Positions 22,676 through 33,961 of a stretch of DNA of 64,000 nt are shown here, in pieces. Below the pieces are notes generated by a model that saw nothing but the letters and a program-made list of their open reading frames with translations, was not told where the DNA came from and searched no databases. The DNA is taken from positions 11,444,118-11,508,117 of the forward strand of contig OX422185.1 in assembly GCA_949130485.1 (NCBI GenBank). The letters run 5' to 3'. Position 1 is the stretch's first letter. Each line of letters starts with the position of its first letter. Origin of the DNA: Agelas oroides. Its lineage: Eukaryota > Porifera > Demospongiae > Agelasida > Agelasidae. A program made the position numbers and the translations under genes.

Positions 22676-24244
22676 ACAATGACAGATGGACACGACCAAT
22701 CACTTTACCTCTTGCACATGCACGTGGAGTAATAAACAATGGAATAATGATGAATTTCTACCCAGGACATGTATCTTCAATTTGACAATTAGTTTATGAT
22801 GTGACTATCATTGATGACGTTATGACATAGTAAAAGGTGAATACTATTGCTTGCTGTGTAATTACATTTCTACCCACACAAGTTGCTCTAATAACAACAT
22901 GCATGGCAAAATTTATCACTCATGGGTGTCCTGAGTTGGAGACTACACAATAACAAAGAATGCAATACCAGAATTGGAAACCTCCCATGTACGTAAATCT
23001 GCGCATGGATTATAGCATAAACCATAGTAATGAGTTGTAGCCTCGTTCCCAGGTCCCACCCAGCCTTCCATATTTTCATTCACGTGTGAAGAGAACCTGG
23101 GAACATATAGTACTCCCAACAGGAAGTGTGTTTCTGAAACAAAGGGTAGGGTATAGGGTCGGGCAAGGGTTTCATTGTTTCAGAAACAGTGCGGGGGAGG
23201 CTATAGGTTGCGGTACACTTATTTCTCCAACTTAGTTGCTAGAACGAGACTACTACAAACTATTCCTGAAATTTCCTCACTGAAAATATATCTGGAGGTG
23301 TTTTTTTTTTAGATGTTACTAATTTTGGTTTCATTTAGTTTTAGTTTGCAGCTTTCGTTAGCTATGGTTGTCACTAAAACAACACTCAATAATGCAAACA
23401 GCAAACTGAGAAACACGAAACAAAGTTGCCATAGAACAAGACGGGACATCAAGTTTGTCAAGTTTTTGGCACAGCATAGCACCAACTCCCTTGCTGGTTA
23501 GTTGAGCCAAATTTTCCGGCTACAGTGGTTGGAAGTTGGGGTGTTTGGACATGGTCTGCTAAATGGCTGCACTTGCTGTTCTTGACAGCTTCTTTGCAGT
23601 CCCCGCAATGGCTCTGGCTTAAAAGAATTGCAGTGAATGTTAAATATTGGAGCCATTACCCAGCTCTATACTGTAACAGTGCCGAGAGATCCTCACAGAA
23701 AATATGTATGCCACCACTTCAACGCCAGCAAATGAAAGCCTAATAGGTGCAGATACCACCATACATGTACAAAGTGCCAGGTCCCCACATCTGGCTGGAC
23801 TGCCCATAGAACCAATCAAGAGTGCATAAGAACAGGCAGCTTCAGTAAGAGTGTGTAACTCCAACAGAAGCCCGTAGTTTGGTCAAAATTATTGAACCAT
23901 ACTAAAAATAGAACATTCAGTCACGTGCTTAGCAACAATGGCTTATGTCTACCAGTATGCACGTACGTACATATTACTATTTTTATTACTGGCGGTAAAT
24001 TCTGACCAGTTTCAAACATTTTATGGAGTTACACGCTCTTACTCAAGCACCAATCTTATGCGCTCTTGAACCAATCCAGAATGTCAGGGCCAAGCCACTC
24101 CCCCAAGCAGCTATGTACTACTCTGCAGCTTGTCAACCCTCCAGGCCAGCAAGACCTCTGCTACTATGTCCCCAATTAGTCCTCAAGAACTGGAAATGTC
24201 TTTTGCATCTGTGGGACAGTAATGGCAAAGTATCCTTTGCAAGG

Positions 24245-24591
24245 GCCTGGAAACAAGGCTACTTGGTAACCTGCAAATGTTCAACCAATTTTCAGTTTAC
24301 CTGCTGATGTTTGGTGAACTCAAAAACTTGTCTTTGTAGAATCATACACTAACAGTAGTAGCACAAAAAGGGACTGCAGTGTACACGTAATGATGTACAT
24401 AGGCCTATGAAAAAAAAAAAGAGATAGAAAAACTGCAGACCCAAGATAAAAGGCTAAAAGCATTGAAAAAAGACAATTGCATGCAACTGTCATACGTGTG
24501 CAAAACAAATCAAGTGTAGCATGGTGATGTAGGAAAGGCGTACGTAGTTTCTATGTCAGATCAAATTTATCACCAATGCTACAGTGTCCAA
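24245..24591 (-). other. 3' flank of array gene 1
   Basis: Contains blocks shared by the other units: 'ttttcagttta' with 'tgatgtttggtgaactca', 'acactaacagtagtagcac', and 'gatgtacataggcct'. It probably holds the 3' UTR; no clear AATAAA was identified. Confidence 0.6.
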
Positions 24592-25656
24592 TCAAACCAC
24601 CATTGCAATAATGGCACTAAGCCCAGTGACAGCCACAGAAACTTGCAGCAAGACAGAATAGGCGGAAGAGCTGTCGATGGTGTTTCGGCAAAATCCTGGG
24701 CTGCTCATTTCACAGAAAGACCACAGTACATGGTTGGTAGTGCGGAGATTTGAAGCACTAGTACTGGACAAAGTGTTATAGGACAAAGTGTTATTGTAAA
24801 GGTTGTTTAAACAGCAGTCTGCCCCAGTCCGGTACATATCAAGCGCAATCTTGCACAAAATAGGACAGGTTGTGGCATTCACAAAACATCGACCCTGTAC
24901 GTCACTCACTAACTGAGATGTTTCAGTTTCAAAACAGAATCGTTCATACTTGTTCACGCCACAACCATTAATCATGGACTGTGCAGATTCTTCATGTGTA
25001 CGCCCACAACTCCTCATGATAGTGATAAACGGTGTAATGTAGTTTGGGTTGCAAAACAGCCTGTTGATATGGTAGGCTATATCAGACTGTGGACAGACCG
25101 TTTCATCCTGGTTTCGCACAAAACGCAAGGTACTCAAACAGTTACTGGGGGACCGGAAGTTACAAGTTGACCATGGGGTAGAAATCGGTTGTTGTCCAGA
25201 TTGAATATAAGCGTTAGTGATTAAATAGTTAGCACAGCATCCGGTGCTGTCTGTAAGCTGTTGCAGCGAGCTGTTACAAGAAGGATCACAACTAAATTCG
25301 CAGTTGGACACAACCGAATCCACAAGTCCAGTTACAGCAGTATCGTATTTCAATTCATAGCAAAAGCCTCCTCTTGCACTACGACCGCACTCCTGTTCCT
25401 TCCGCAGTGCTTCATTGTTGTGTCCACACTCTGCAAACACATCCAGTAGCTGCTGACCAACTGATGCATTGCTGCATCGAAGAGAGTCATTGCGACGTTG
25501 CAGTTCTGTGAAGGTACAGGTTTGGTTTCTCACAGGTAGGAGAGGAACTTGACGCTTTTCAATAGATTTCACTTCACTAGCTCTGCTGCCATCAACATGG
25601 CTAATGCAGAACACAGTAGCCAACACTATCAGTGCTGTAACTACAAAAGATTTCAT
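24592..25656 (-). CDS. Array gene 1: secreted 24-Cys protein, predicted GPI-anchored
   Basis: 354 aa from MKSFVV; a second ATG four codons upstream (25668) is possible, but the start aligned across paralogues is this one. Residues 1-23 form a signal peptide. Next comes a short propeptide ending in KR before QVPL, a likely proprotein-convertase site. The mature part has 24 cysteines in two modules, each with a CC pair (STGCCANY; GADCCLNN) and a WS-x-C end. Several N-x-S/T sequons are present. The tail IDSSSAYSVLLQVSVAV runs hydrophobic to the last residue, as in GPI signals. A long block (about 25014-25487) is almost identical to gene 2, while the 3' third has diverged. I do not recognise the family. 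An extracellular surface role is inferred; ligand and function are unknown. Confidence 0.88.
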   Translation of the reverse strand: MKSFVVTALIVLATVFCISHVDGSRASEVKSIEKRQVPLLPVRNQTCTFTELQRRNDSLRCSNASVGQQLLDVFAECGHNNEALRKEQECGRSARGGFCYELKYDTAVTGLVDSVVSNCEFSCDPSCNSSLQQLTDSTGCCANYLITNAYIQSGQQPISTPWSTCNFRSPSNCLSTLRFVRNQDETVCPQSDIAYHINRLFCNPNYITPFITIMRSCGRTHEESAQSMINGCGVNKYERFCFETETSQLVSDVQGRCFVNATTCPILCKIALDMYRTGADCCLNNLYNNTLSYNTLSSTSASNLRTTNHVLWSFCEMSSPGFCRNTIDSSSAYSVLLQVSVAVTGLSAIIAMVV

Positions 25657-25720
25657 TTTCGTGCTCAATGCAAACTATAAAAGCCTCAAATACTAACTTG
25701 TTGTGTAGTGCTCACTGCTT

Positions 25721-25728
25721 CTTTTATA
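25721..25728 (-). promoter_or_regulatory. TATA box of array gene 1
   Basis: TATAAAAG on the minus strand, 65 bp before the ATG, followed by AAGCAGTGAGCAC. It is the same arrangement as gene 3. Confidence 0.75.
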
Positions 25729-25739
25729 CCTAACACTAA

Positions 25740-26000
25740 GAATCCTCTAGCAAAAGTGCGGTTGAACAACTACTACAATAAGCCCAACCATCCTTTTCAA
25801 TAGGTGGAACTAATCCTACTGGTATGATAACAGTGAACATAAACCAACATCCCACTTTACCAAAGTACACCCACCTGTGGTGGAAGCAGTACAGAGAAAG
25901 TGAAAGTGTTCAGGTGCATGACATGTGCAACACTGCTACATGCATACACTTACAGAACATTTGCATATGCATTTTCAGGGAGACTAGCTGAAACATACAC
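25740..26000 (-). promoter_or_regulatory. Upstream region of gene 1, shared with gene 3
   Basis: The stretch with 'caaaagtgcggttgaacaac' is nearly identical at 39146-39180. Further out, 'actttaccaaagtacaccca' (25854) is the module found beside several units. Confidence 0.6.
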
Positions 26001-26092
26001 TAGAATCTTTCAGTGGCTTCTCAGTTGCCTTCTGCATAAATGATGACTGGAACATCACAAACACACAAACACAGTCCACCCTCTGTTTGAGG

Positions 26093-26412
26093 TAGTCTCG
26101 TGCCCAGACCCAACCCTCTCACGAGGAAGGGTCTGGTGTCACAAGCCTGAATCCTTGGGCTTGCGGAAGTGTTGAAGCCTTGTAATTGTTAGTGTAGAAT
26201 TACAAATTGCTCAGTGTTGGATAATGAATCTCATAACACACTTTGAGCGGTACGATTGAAGTACTTCTTCTCGCTTCCACACTATTCCAATAAACACTGC
26301 TCTGCGATTTGATTGGCCGCTCCAAGCTTCTGGAGCTAGCCCAAGGATTAGGACTTGTGACACCAGACCCCTTCTCCTCGCGTGAGCTGGGTGGGGTCTG
26401 GGGACGAGACTA
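26093..26412. mobile_element. MITE, GTCTCGTCCCCAGACC ends
   Basis: Ends TAGTCTCGTGCCCAGACCC and GGGTCTGGGGACGAGACTA; internal inverted arms include 'cttgggcttg' and 'tagcccaagg'. A truncated relative is at 60186-60448. Confidence 0.75.
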
Positions 26413-26520
26413 TGTTTGAGGAGCCACTAAAATTTATCACTCATGGGTGTCCTGAGTTGGAGACTACACAACAACATAAAACACAATACCGGAAATGGAC
26501 TGGAGCATTCAGTCAAAACA

Positions 26521-27022
26521 TAGCCTCGTTCCCAGGCCTTCAATCACAGGCCTGGTAAAACTCCTACGTAGAATGACGTCAGGTGGACATAAGGTGGACG
26601 TAGGACGTTTGGAGGCGTGGTACTTTCGGTAAACCACAGTCATAGGAACTAAGCTAAAGCAGGCGCTATTGCGGACAGGCGTTCAACAACGACAGAGCAG
26701 TCTGGTGTTACTTCTCGGGTTCAGGAAGCCGCCTGACAGATGCATAAAGGACGTCTGAAGCCAGGGAATAAATGTCCTTTTATGTACATGTATTCCCTGG
26801 CTTCAGACGTCCTTTATGCATTTGTCAGGCACATGTACTGCTCTGTCGTTGGTGAATGCCTGTCCGCGATAGCGCCTGCTTTAGCTTAGTTCCTATGACT
26901 GAAAGTACCACGCCTCCAAAAGTCTTACGTCCACCTTACGTCCACCTGACGTCATTCTACGTAGGAGTTTTACCAGGCCTTCCACCGCGTTAGCTGTGAT
27001 TGAAGGCCTGGGAACGAGGCTA
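26521..27022. mobile_element. 500-bp foldback element (large palindrome)
   Basis: Starts TAGCCTCGTTCCCAGGCCTT and ends AAGGCCTGGGAACGAGGCTA. The two arms are inverted copies over most of their length (e.g. 'ggcgctattgcggacaggcg' against 'cgcctgtccgcgatagcgcc'). They meet at a short centre near 26775-26790. Confidence 0.9.
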
Positions 27023-27109
27023 GTCAAAACGTCGGCATGTCAAAACGTCAGCATGTCAAAACGTCAGCATGTCAAAACGTCGGCAAGTTATTTTCCAAGC
27101 TCAAGTTGG

Positions 27110-27235
27110 TAACAGATAACCTTCTCTTCATACACTAGAATCATACACTAACAGTAGTAGCAAAAGTACACAGATAATAATGTGAAGAAAAAAAAAGAAA
27201 ACTGCAGGCCCAAGATAAAAGGCTAAAGTGTCTAA
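27110..27235 (-). pseudogene. Orphan 3'-flank fragment of an array unit
   Basis: Matches the 3' flank of genes 1 and 2 ('acactaacagtagtagca', 'gcccaagataaaaggctaaa') but no coding sequence follows upstream. It is a remnant of a lost or rearranged seventh unit. Confidence 0.65.
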
Positions 27236-27241
27236 ATAATA

Positions 27242-27328
27242 GTTAGACGAGGGATCTACGCGATTTAGAAACCCGAGGGCCCGAGGGTTTCTAAATCGCG
27301 TAGATCCCGTTGGACGAAGCGTCTAACT
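27242..27328. repeat. Perfect hairpin
   Basis: Inverted arms GGGATCTACGCGATTTAGAA and TTCTAAATCGCGTAGATCCC around a GC-rich loop, with further outer complementarity (ttagacg/cgtctaa). A degraded relative is near 39600-39735. Confidence 0.85.
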
Positions 27329-27508
27329 TATTTAGAGTATAGCAACAGCGCGTTGGCAACGACGCATTTCGTTGATTTATCGGCGACTTGCTAGTACCTG
27401 TTTGTTTCGTTGCTGGACATGGAGATGGAGCAACTTCTGAGCGACGAACTCTTGGAGTAGCTGCGAAGCGACATTGAAGTTGCCGCCTGCTGCTAGCGGC
27501 CAGGGCAG

Positions 27509-28915
27509 TCTACAATCACTGGACTGGACTAGTGGACTGGACTGGTGGACTGGACTGGTGGACTGACACTAAAAATCATTTTTATGCTTTCCAATGACAC
27601 TCACTCACCTGTGGAGTTGTGTGGAAACCCTGCAGCTTTGTTTCTAGCTACATACATGGTCCCAGAGCAAAATAACTCACTAGGCCTACAGTATTTGTGA
27701 GGGTTTTTGTACCCAGTGTGTGTAATGGCTTTCTCCTCTATGATGTAGTGTAGACAATTTCAACCCGACTTCAGTTCCTAGGACTTCAGATGAGGTTTGG
27801 TAGTTTGGTAAATGTTTTAGTTGTCATTACACCATACTGTACATTGTAACACTTAAATGTATATATACAATGAGCAATCTGATCACATGCTCGGTGCAAT
27901 ACTGGTTCCTTTGCACAAGCATCATCTAGACTACCAAATGTCAGTTGTCCTGTGAGGACTAACAACATGTTGCTCCCTCAAATCTTTAACTAACCGTTAG
28001 TTTACTTTTGCTCCTCCCCTACCTTGTCAACTTTTGGAAATGAAGCCCAGGTTATGTAGTGGTTATTGTCATCAAAAATTTACTACTTTGGCATAAAGGT
28101 CTGTCCAAGAAGAAAGCTGTTTTGGGGGTAATATTATGCATCATGCAACCCTACAGGCGAGTGAGTCTCATTAGAAAGCATAAAAATGATTTTTAATGTC
28201 AGTCCACCAGTCCAGTCCACCAGTCCAGTCCACCAGTCCAGTCCACTAGTCCAGTCCGGGTGTCACTAATCACTGGACTGAAGTGGACTGGACTGGACTG
28301 GACTCGCAAAAACGTCAGAAATAAGTTAGTAAACCACCTGATGATTAGAATGCTACTTTTTATGTGTCTCGCTGGTCTGGCTATGCAAGACTAAACCAAC
28401 AGCTGTCCTAGCCTCGTTCCCAAGCCCTGCCCAGCTTTCCGTCGCGTGCAGTACGAGGGCCTAGGAGGGACGCTACGTACTTCTGTCTATGTGCCTCTAC
28501 CGTCTTCATTCCAGATTTTGTGTACAAAATTGGTTATATAGATTGCGTGCATGCCGAGGGGCTCGCATGAATACTCTCTCCATAATTTGTAAGTTACTCT
28601 ACTCGCTCGGTCAAGGAACAGACTACGCGGGTCACCCTGATGAGTCACTTGCAAGACAAAGCGTTTACTCACGGCCAGTTACAGGATGCAAGTCTGGGGT
28701 GAAGGCAAGGGTTTACACACAGTTTAAACGGCATCCCACAAGCCCAATACCATTTGTTGTTGTCAGCTGCTTGTCTTATACGTTGCTCAATTTTGTTTCC
28801 GGTAGTTTATTAACTTATTTCTGACATTTTCATGAGTCCAGTCCAGTCCAGTCCAGTCCACTTCAGTCCAGTCCAGTCCAGTCCACTTCAGTCCAGTCCG
28901 GTGATTGTAGACAGC
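27509..28915. mobile_element. Nested inverted-repeat element with (ACTGGACTGG)n arms
   Basis: Outer arms 'tctacaatcactggactgga' (27509) and its complement near 28895-28912. Inner arms 27521-27595 and 28175-28257 share 'ggactggactggtggactg' and 'aaaaatcatttttatgcttt'. A small GCCTCGTTCCC hairpin lies at 28409-28475. No protein is recognised. Confidence 0.7.
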
Positions 28916-28919
28916 CTAC

Positions 28920-29343
28920 CACTTTACCAAAGTACATAAGACCATCCTCCCAGTTTACCAAAGTACACCCACCTGTGGTTGTCATGTGTTCAGGTGCATG
29001 ACATGAGCAACAGCATGCAACACTGCTACATGCATACACTTGCAGAACATTGGTGTACGCAACTGGCATTTTCAGGGAGAGTAGCTGAACATACACTAGA
29101 ATCATACACTAACAGTAGTAACACAAAAAGGGACTGCAGTGTACACGTAATGATGTACATAGGCCTATGAAAAAAAAAAGATAAAAAAACTGCAGACCGA
29201 GATAAAAGGCTAAAGTGTCTAACAGCATTGACAAAAGGCAGTTGCATGCAACTGTCATATGTGTGCAAAACAATTCAAGTGTAGCATAGTGATGTAGTGA
29301 AAGGCATACTTAGTTTCTATGTGGGTATAGCTACAGTGTCCAA
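28920..29343 (-). other. 3' flank of array gene 2
   Basis: Contains the accessory module 'accaaagtacacccacctgt', then the same blocks as the gene 1 3' flank up to 'acagtgtccaatcaaacc' at the stop codon. Confidence 0.6.
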
Positions 29344-30405
29344 TCAAACCAGCATTGCAATAATGGCACTAAGCCCAGTGACAGCCACAGAAACTTGCAG
29401 CAAGACAGAATAGGCAGAAGAGCTGTCGATGGTGTTTCGGCAAAATCCTGGGCTGCTCGTTCCACAGAAAGACCACAGTAAATGGTTGGTAGTGCGGAGA
29501 TTTGAAGCACTAGTACTGGGCAAAGTGTTATTGTACAGGTTGTTTAAACAGCAGTCTGCCACAGTCCGGAACCTATCAAGTGCAATCTTGCACAAAATAG
29601 GACAGGTTTCAGCATTCATGAAACATTCGTTCTGTACTTCACTCCGTAAATCACTCACTAACTGAGATGTTTGAGCTTCAAAGCAGAAACGTTCGTATCT
29701 GTTAACACCACAACTGTTAATCAAGGACTGTGCAGACTCTTCATGTGCACGTCCACAACTCCTCATGATAGTGATAAACGGTGTAATGTAGTTTGGGTTG
29801 CAAAACAGCCTGTTGATATGGTAGGCTATATCAGACTGTGGACAGACCGTTTCATCCTGGTTTCGCACAAAACGCAAGGTACTCAAACAGTTACTGGGGG
29901 ACCGGAAGTTACAAGTTGACCATGGGGTAGAAATCGGTTGTTGTCCAGATTGAATATAAGCGTTAGTGATTAAATAGTTAGCACAGCATCCGGTGCTGTC
30001 TGTAAGCTGTTGCAGCGAGCTGTTACAAGAAGGATCACAACTAAATCCGCAGTTGGACACAACCGAATTCACAAGTCCAGTTACAGCAGTATCGTATTTC
30101 AATTCATAGCAAAAGCCTCCTCTTGCACTACGACCGCACTCCTGTTCCTTCCGCAGTGCTTCATTGTTGTGTCCACACTCTGCAAACACATCCAGTAGCT
30201 GCTGACCAACTGATGCATTGCTGCATCGAAGAGAGTCATTGCGACGCTGCAGCTCTGTGGGGCTACAGGTTTGGTTTCTTTCAGGTGGAAGAGGCACCTG
30301 ACGCTTTTGAACCGACTTCACTTCACTAGCTCTGCTGCCATCAACATGGCTAATGCAGAACACAGTAGCTAACACTATCAGTGCTGTAACTCCAAAACAC
30401 TTCAT
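29344..30405 (-). CDS. Array gene 2: secreted 24-Cys protein, predicted GPI-anchored
   Basis: 353 aa, starting MKCFGVTALIVLATVFCISH. Signal peptide to about residue 23, then SRASEVKSVQKR before QVPLPP. Spacings in module 1 are C-x13-C-x15-C-x12-C-x8-C-x19-C-x3-C-x3-C-x12-CC-x23-C-x7-C. In module 2 they are x13, x14, x14, x8, x19, x6, x3, x12, CC, x27, x7. All 24 cysteines are kept, and the GPI-type tail ends IAMLV. The central coding block equals that of gene 1 almost base for base; the ends differ. It has no intron and lies on the same strand as the host gene. Confidence 0.9.
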   Translation of the reverse strand: MKCFGVTALIVLATVFCISHVDGSRASEVKSVQKRQVPLPPERNQTCSPTELQRRNDSLRCSNASVGQQLLDVFAECGHNNEALRKEQECGRSARGGFCYELKYDTAVTGLVNSVVSNCGFSCDPSCNSSLQQLTDSTGCCANYLITNAYIQSGQQPISTPWSTCNFRSPSNCLSTLRFVRNQDETVCPQSDIAYHINRLFCNPNYITPFITIMRSCGRAHEESAQSLINSCGVNRYERFCFEAQTSQLVSDLRSEVQNECFMNAETCPILCKIALDRFRTVADCCLNNLYNNTLPSTSASNLRTTNHLLWSFCGTSSPGFCRNTIDSSSAYSVLLQVSVAVTGLSAIIAMLV

Positions 30406-30474
30406 TTTGTGCTCAATAAAACTATAAAATCCACAGATGTTTCCAGTACTAACTTGCTATGTAGCAGTCACCAC

Positions 30475-30482
30475 CTCTTATA
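30475..30482 (-). promoter_or_regulatory. TATA box of array gene 2
   Basis: TATAAGAG on the minus strand, 70 bp before the ATG. The flanking sequence farther upstream (30490-30660) has repeated 'ccaccccttttt' and differs from genes 1 and 3. Confidence 0.65.
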
Positions 30483-30913
30483 CCTACACTCTACCAAAGG
30501 AATTGTGTAGCAAAAGGCCCTCTCCCACCCTTTTTACTGGAATCTCCCAGCTCCACAGACCCACCCCTTTTTATTGTAATAGAATCTTCTAGCTCTCAGT
30601 TCCACCCCTTTTTTCTGTAACAGCCCCTCAGCCCACCCCTTTTGCTGTGGAAGGGCCATTTTTGCTGAAAAGTCCACATCCACCTGTAGTTTATGTCAAA
30701 GAGGTGTGAAAAACAAATAAAGGAATTAAGGCATAGCCCACCTCCTGCAGCTAGGTGCAAGACTTGAGAGAGTGTAGTGAGAATCATATGATCAACCACA
30801 ATAGTAGGGTGGAAGCATAGGAGCATAATCTGGCATAAGGAAGAGCTGTTAAGAACATACTTGAGAGAAAATTCAAACATTTTACATTGTCAGTCAACTT
30901 GTTAAGTTTAATG

Positions 30914-31516
30914 GTTAAGGTTACGATGAACAACCTCACAATTCAATAAATGCGCTTGAATGTCAGCGTTATAACTCTAGAGTGCTTGCAGGTATTTTAG
31001 CGCTTCAAAAGCCTATGGAGATACAGAAGACCAGGCTATACACAATGCTCTTTGGGTCATAACAGCTCTAGCAGCTTATAATCCACACCATCCAGAACAA
31101 AGCCTTCACATAAACTCTTTTGCGTCAAATATCTGCTTACTGACGGCCCTCAAACTCACCGTTTTTGGTTACTAGTCTCCTAGCACAAGTATCTAGGTCG
31201 AGTCGATGGCAATTTTCAAGCAGCGCTCGAAATGTGGGCGCTACATAAAATTTTGAGTAGCACTCTTCGTAAACCATGACCGAAAAAGCCATTTTCTGAC
31301 AGTTTGTCCAGAACTTTTTTGGCAAAACTTGACGAGTCGACCTCGAAAATTTAGTACGGAAGGCCGTTGAGCTGTTATCTTCCGCAGAAAATAAAAGTAG
31401 TTCGCTAAAATTGACGCAAAGTTAGTAACGGTAGGAATGCATTCGGACTTGCGGGTATACATCATGAATATAATTATAAATAAGCGTGCCGCACAGCTTG
31501 TTCATCGTAACCTTAA
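30914..31516. mobile_element. TTAA-flanked TIR element, 0.6 kb
   Basis: TTAA then GGTTACGATGAACAA at the left; TTGTTCATCGTAACC then TTAA at the right. TTAA duplication is typical of Kolobok and piggyBac elements. Two overlapping minus-strand frames (e.g. FYFLRKITAQRPSVLNFRGR) are open but have no recognisable transposase motif. Confidence 0.75.
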
Positions 31517-31950
31517 CTCAGACTCAGAACTTGTCTGTGTACTATGTAGTAGTACTTGTAGAAAAGTAAACTGTGGTTTACATTGCATTTGGGGAACTTC
31601 AGAGTTACGATAACCATGTATCTTACTCCCACACACGTCAGCTTTGTAGATATGTGTGCCATATTTAGCATGACATGTACGAGAACCATATCCATATTCA
31701 TACGACAAATCTGTCTGAATGTGTGAATGTGCAATGAGGTTCATATTAAAAAAAATAATACAAAGCTACGTATAAGTCATGGTAATTAAATTTCTGGTTC
31801 TCAGACCAGCTTGCATCTAGTTTTCGTCCCCAGTTAATTTTTTGTTTTAAATTGTTAATATGAGTTTTCAGAGGTAATGTTTTTCAGTACACTCTCCTGT
31901 TACAAGCAAGTGATTGACATAAAATAAGACCCCAAAACCTCTCAAAGTAC
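31517..31950. other. Intron spacer, no gene seen
   Basis: AT-rich; only short, unsupported ORFs on the minus strand. Confidence 0.5.
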
Positions 31951-31956
31951 TATCTG

Positions 31957-32264
31957 CATAAAGGAATTTAGATGTTATGAGGTGAAAATAGAGGAAAGTG
32001 AAAAGGCCGGCAGCCACCTGGAGTCGAACCCAGGACACCTCTGGCTTGAGCAGCCAGTGCTCTGCCACTGAGCCACGGCAACCGGACAACCACCAACCCT
32101 CACAATCCTCTATATGTACTGCACAGGTGGTACAGAATGCCTCAGTCACACACCTGGCAGCCACTCAGTACATACTGAGTGGCTGTCCTGGGTTTGACTC
32201 CCGGTGGCTGCCGGCCTTTTCACTTTCCTCTATTTTTGCCTCATAACATCTAAATTCCTTTATT
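31957..32264. mobile_element. Head-to-head pair of tRNA-derived SINEs
   Basis: A minus-strand tRNA-like segment (32009-32080) has box A TGGCTCAGTGG and box B GGTTCGACTCC. A second plus-strand copy (about 32170-32215) has GGTTTGACTCC. Both are followed outward by the same tail 'ttttcactttcctctatttt'. The acceptor stem does not pair and U33 is absent, so these are SINE heads rather than a working tRNA gene. The middle piece recurs at 9525-9620. Confidence 0.65.
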
Positions 32265-32368
32265 TCCAGCATGAGGCAAGATGCTCTGAGTACTATCCGC
32301 ATGCTATACGCTGGTGGGTGAGGTTTCAATGGCCAACTATTTGAGCTACGTAAACACATCAGACAAGG

Positions 32369-32790
32369 TAGCCTTGTTCTCAGGCCTTCCCACCGTCCAG
32401 TTATGAGTGCTTGCAGTATGCAAAAATGGAGGGGGAAGGCCTGGTATATTTTATCACGTGAACGTCAGTGTCTACCTAGGTAGACAGAGGGGGGGAGGGG
32501 TCCCCCATCGAAAGAATGAGCTTGAGGTGAGCTTGAGGCCTTATCTTGTAGTTTCTGCCCCAAGTGCTGGAGTTTCAAACGTTCGTGAAGCGAAAAACGT
32601 ACCACTTCTGGTTCAAAACAAAAACATGTGCGCAAAATGCGTTCTTTCGATGGGGAACTCCTCCCCCCCTCGGTCTACCTAGGTAGACATTGACGTCATT
32701 CACGTGATAAAATATACCAGGCCTTCCTCTTCGTTTTTGCATACTGCAAGTGATCAAAAACTGGACGGTGGGAAGGCCTGGGAACGAGGC
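32369..32790. mobile_element. TIR element, short relative of 20396-21393
   Basis: Arms TAGCCTTGTTCTCAGGCCTT and AAGGCCTGGGAACGAGGC; both contain CTACCTAGGTAG and the AAAACTGGACGG phrase. No ORF. Confidence 0.75.
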
Positions 32791-32984
32791 ATCAGACAAG
32801 GATTGTCCGGAAGAGATTGAGATGTCGTGCCTGGAAACCACACACAGAACAGCCAAAAAAAACCCATAGCTGTTTAATGAAAATAACCACCCACCCCACA
32901 CTGTTGAGAATCCTATAATTGTCTGAGAAACCAGAAATTACCTTGACCATACTGGAAAAAATACCCTAAACCCAGTAACTGCTA

Positions 32985-33220
32985 GACTTTACCACTTTAC
33001 CAAAGTACACCCACCTGTGGTTGTCAAACAGGAAGGGGGTACAGAGAACTGAAAGCAGGTACCAATCAAGGTGGCAGCAGCATGCACCATGAATACACTT
33101 ACGTACAGGAGTCAGTGTTTTTTGCAATGATTGAATGATCGTGACATTTCAAGGAAAATTCAACACACAATGTGCAGAAGCAGAAAGTAGTGCACTCAAT
33201 CCTTTAGTCGCAAGATTGAG
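32985..33220 (-). pseudogene. Orphan flank module of an array unit
   Basis: 'actttaccaaagtacaccca' and 'gtcaaacaggaagggggtac' match the flanks of genes and the copy at 51500-51790, including 'caatgtgcagaagcagaaag'. No coding sequence is adjacent, so it is a relic of a lost unit. Confidence 0.6.
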
Positions 33221-33554
33221 CATGTAATATGTACAGGGTCAAAGACACCAGTCATAACAGTACTGCCGGCTCCAGGGTGGTAATTTTTGTGCGAGCATAT
33301 TGTCAAAAGCCACACTATCATGGCCATCTCTTACATGCCAATCTGTTTAGACTAGTCTTGTTCCCAGACTGTCATGCGTGGGCAAAGGCTCTGCATGGTT
33401 ATGTCAATGATGCATAATTTGAAATACATATGCACAAATGTAATCTAGCTGTGGTGGCTAGAGGGACCTAGTAAAGCAAGATTTTTCATTAATCTGTTCT
33501 CCTCTTGAGTGCAGCTAGCTAGCACAAAAATACGGCAGATATGTGAGTATTCCA

Positions 33555-33961
33555 CACTGGAAAAAACTGGAGGTTGATTTAACCCAAGATGGGTCACCTC
33601 ATTTGCAGGACCTTGGCCTAAACTGCCTCCCACTTTTACCACAGTGGAGGGTTACAGCCTTTGGTACTCAAAAGTTCTAATAAGGCATGAATACTTGTGT
33701 AAAAGTTACATAATTACTGCCCAAACATTTGCCCATAGCATGAATATTTTTCAGAGTTCAATTAATAACACATGAATATAGACTGAGTTCCACTCCCTTC
33801 TGGCAGAAACAAAATGAATTTCATTTGCAACCAAAATCTAGAGATGTACCATGGCAAAACCATGGCAAAAGGAGGTGGGTCACTCCCTGGACCTGGATGA
33901 ATCCAGACTGCAACTGAGATGACATTTCTTGGGTTAAATCAACCTCCAATTTTTTGCAGTG
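33555..33961. mobile_element. CACTG-type MITE, complete copy
   Basis: Ends CACTGGAAAAAACTGGAGGT and ACCTCCAATTTTTTGCAGTG; the best-preserved copy of the family seen at 666-1141. Confidence 0.8.

Noticed and set aside
32009-32080. Functional tRNA gene
   Set aside because: Boxes A and B are present, but the acceptor stem does not pair, U33 is missing and a shared non-tRNA tail follows, as in a SINE.
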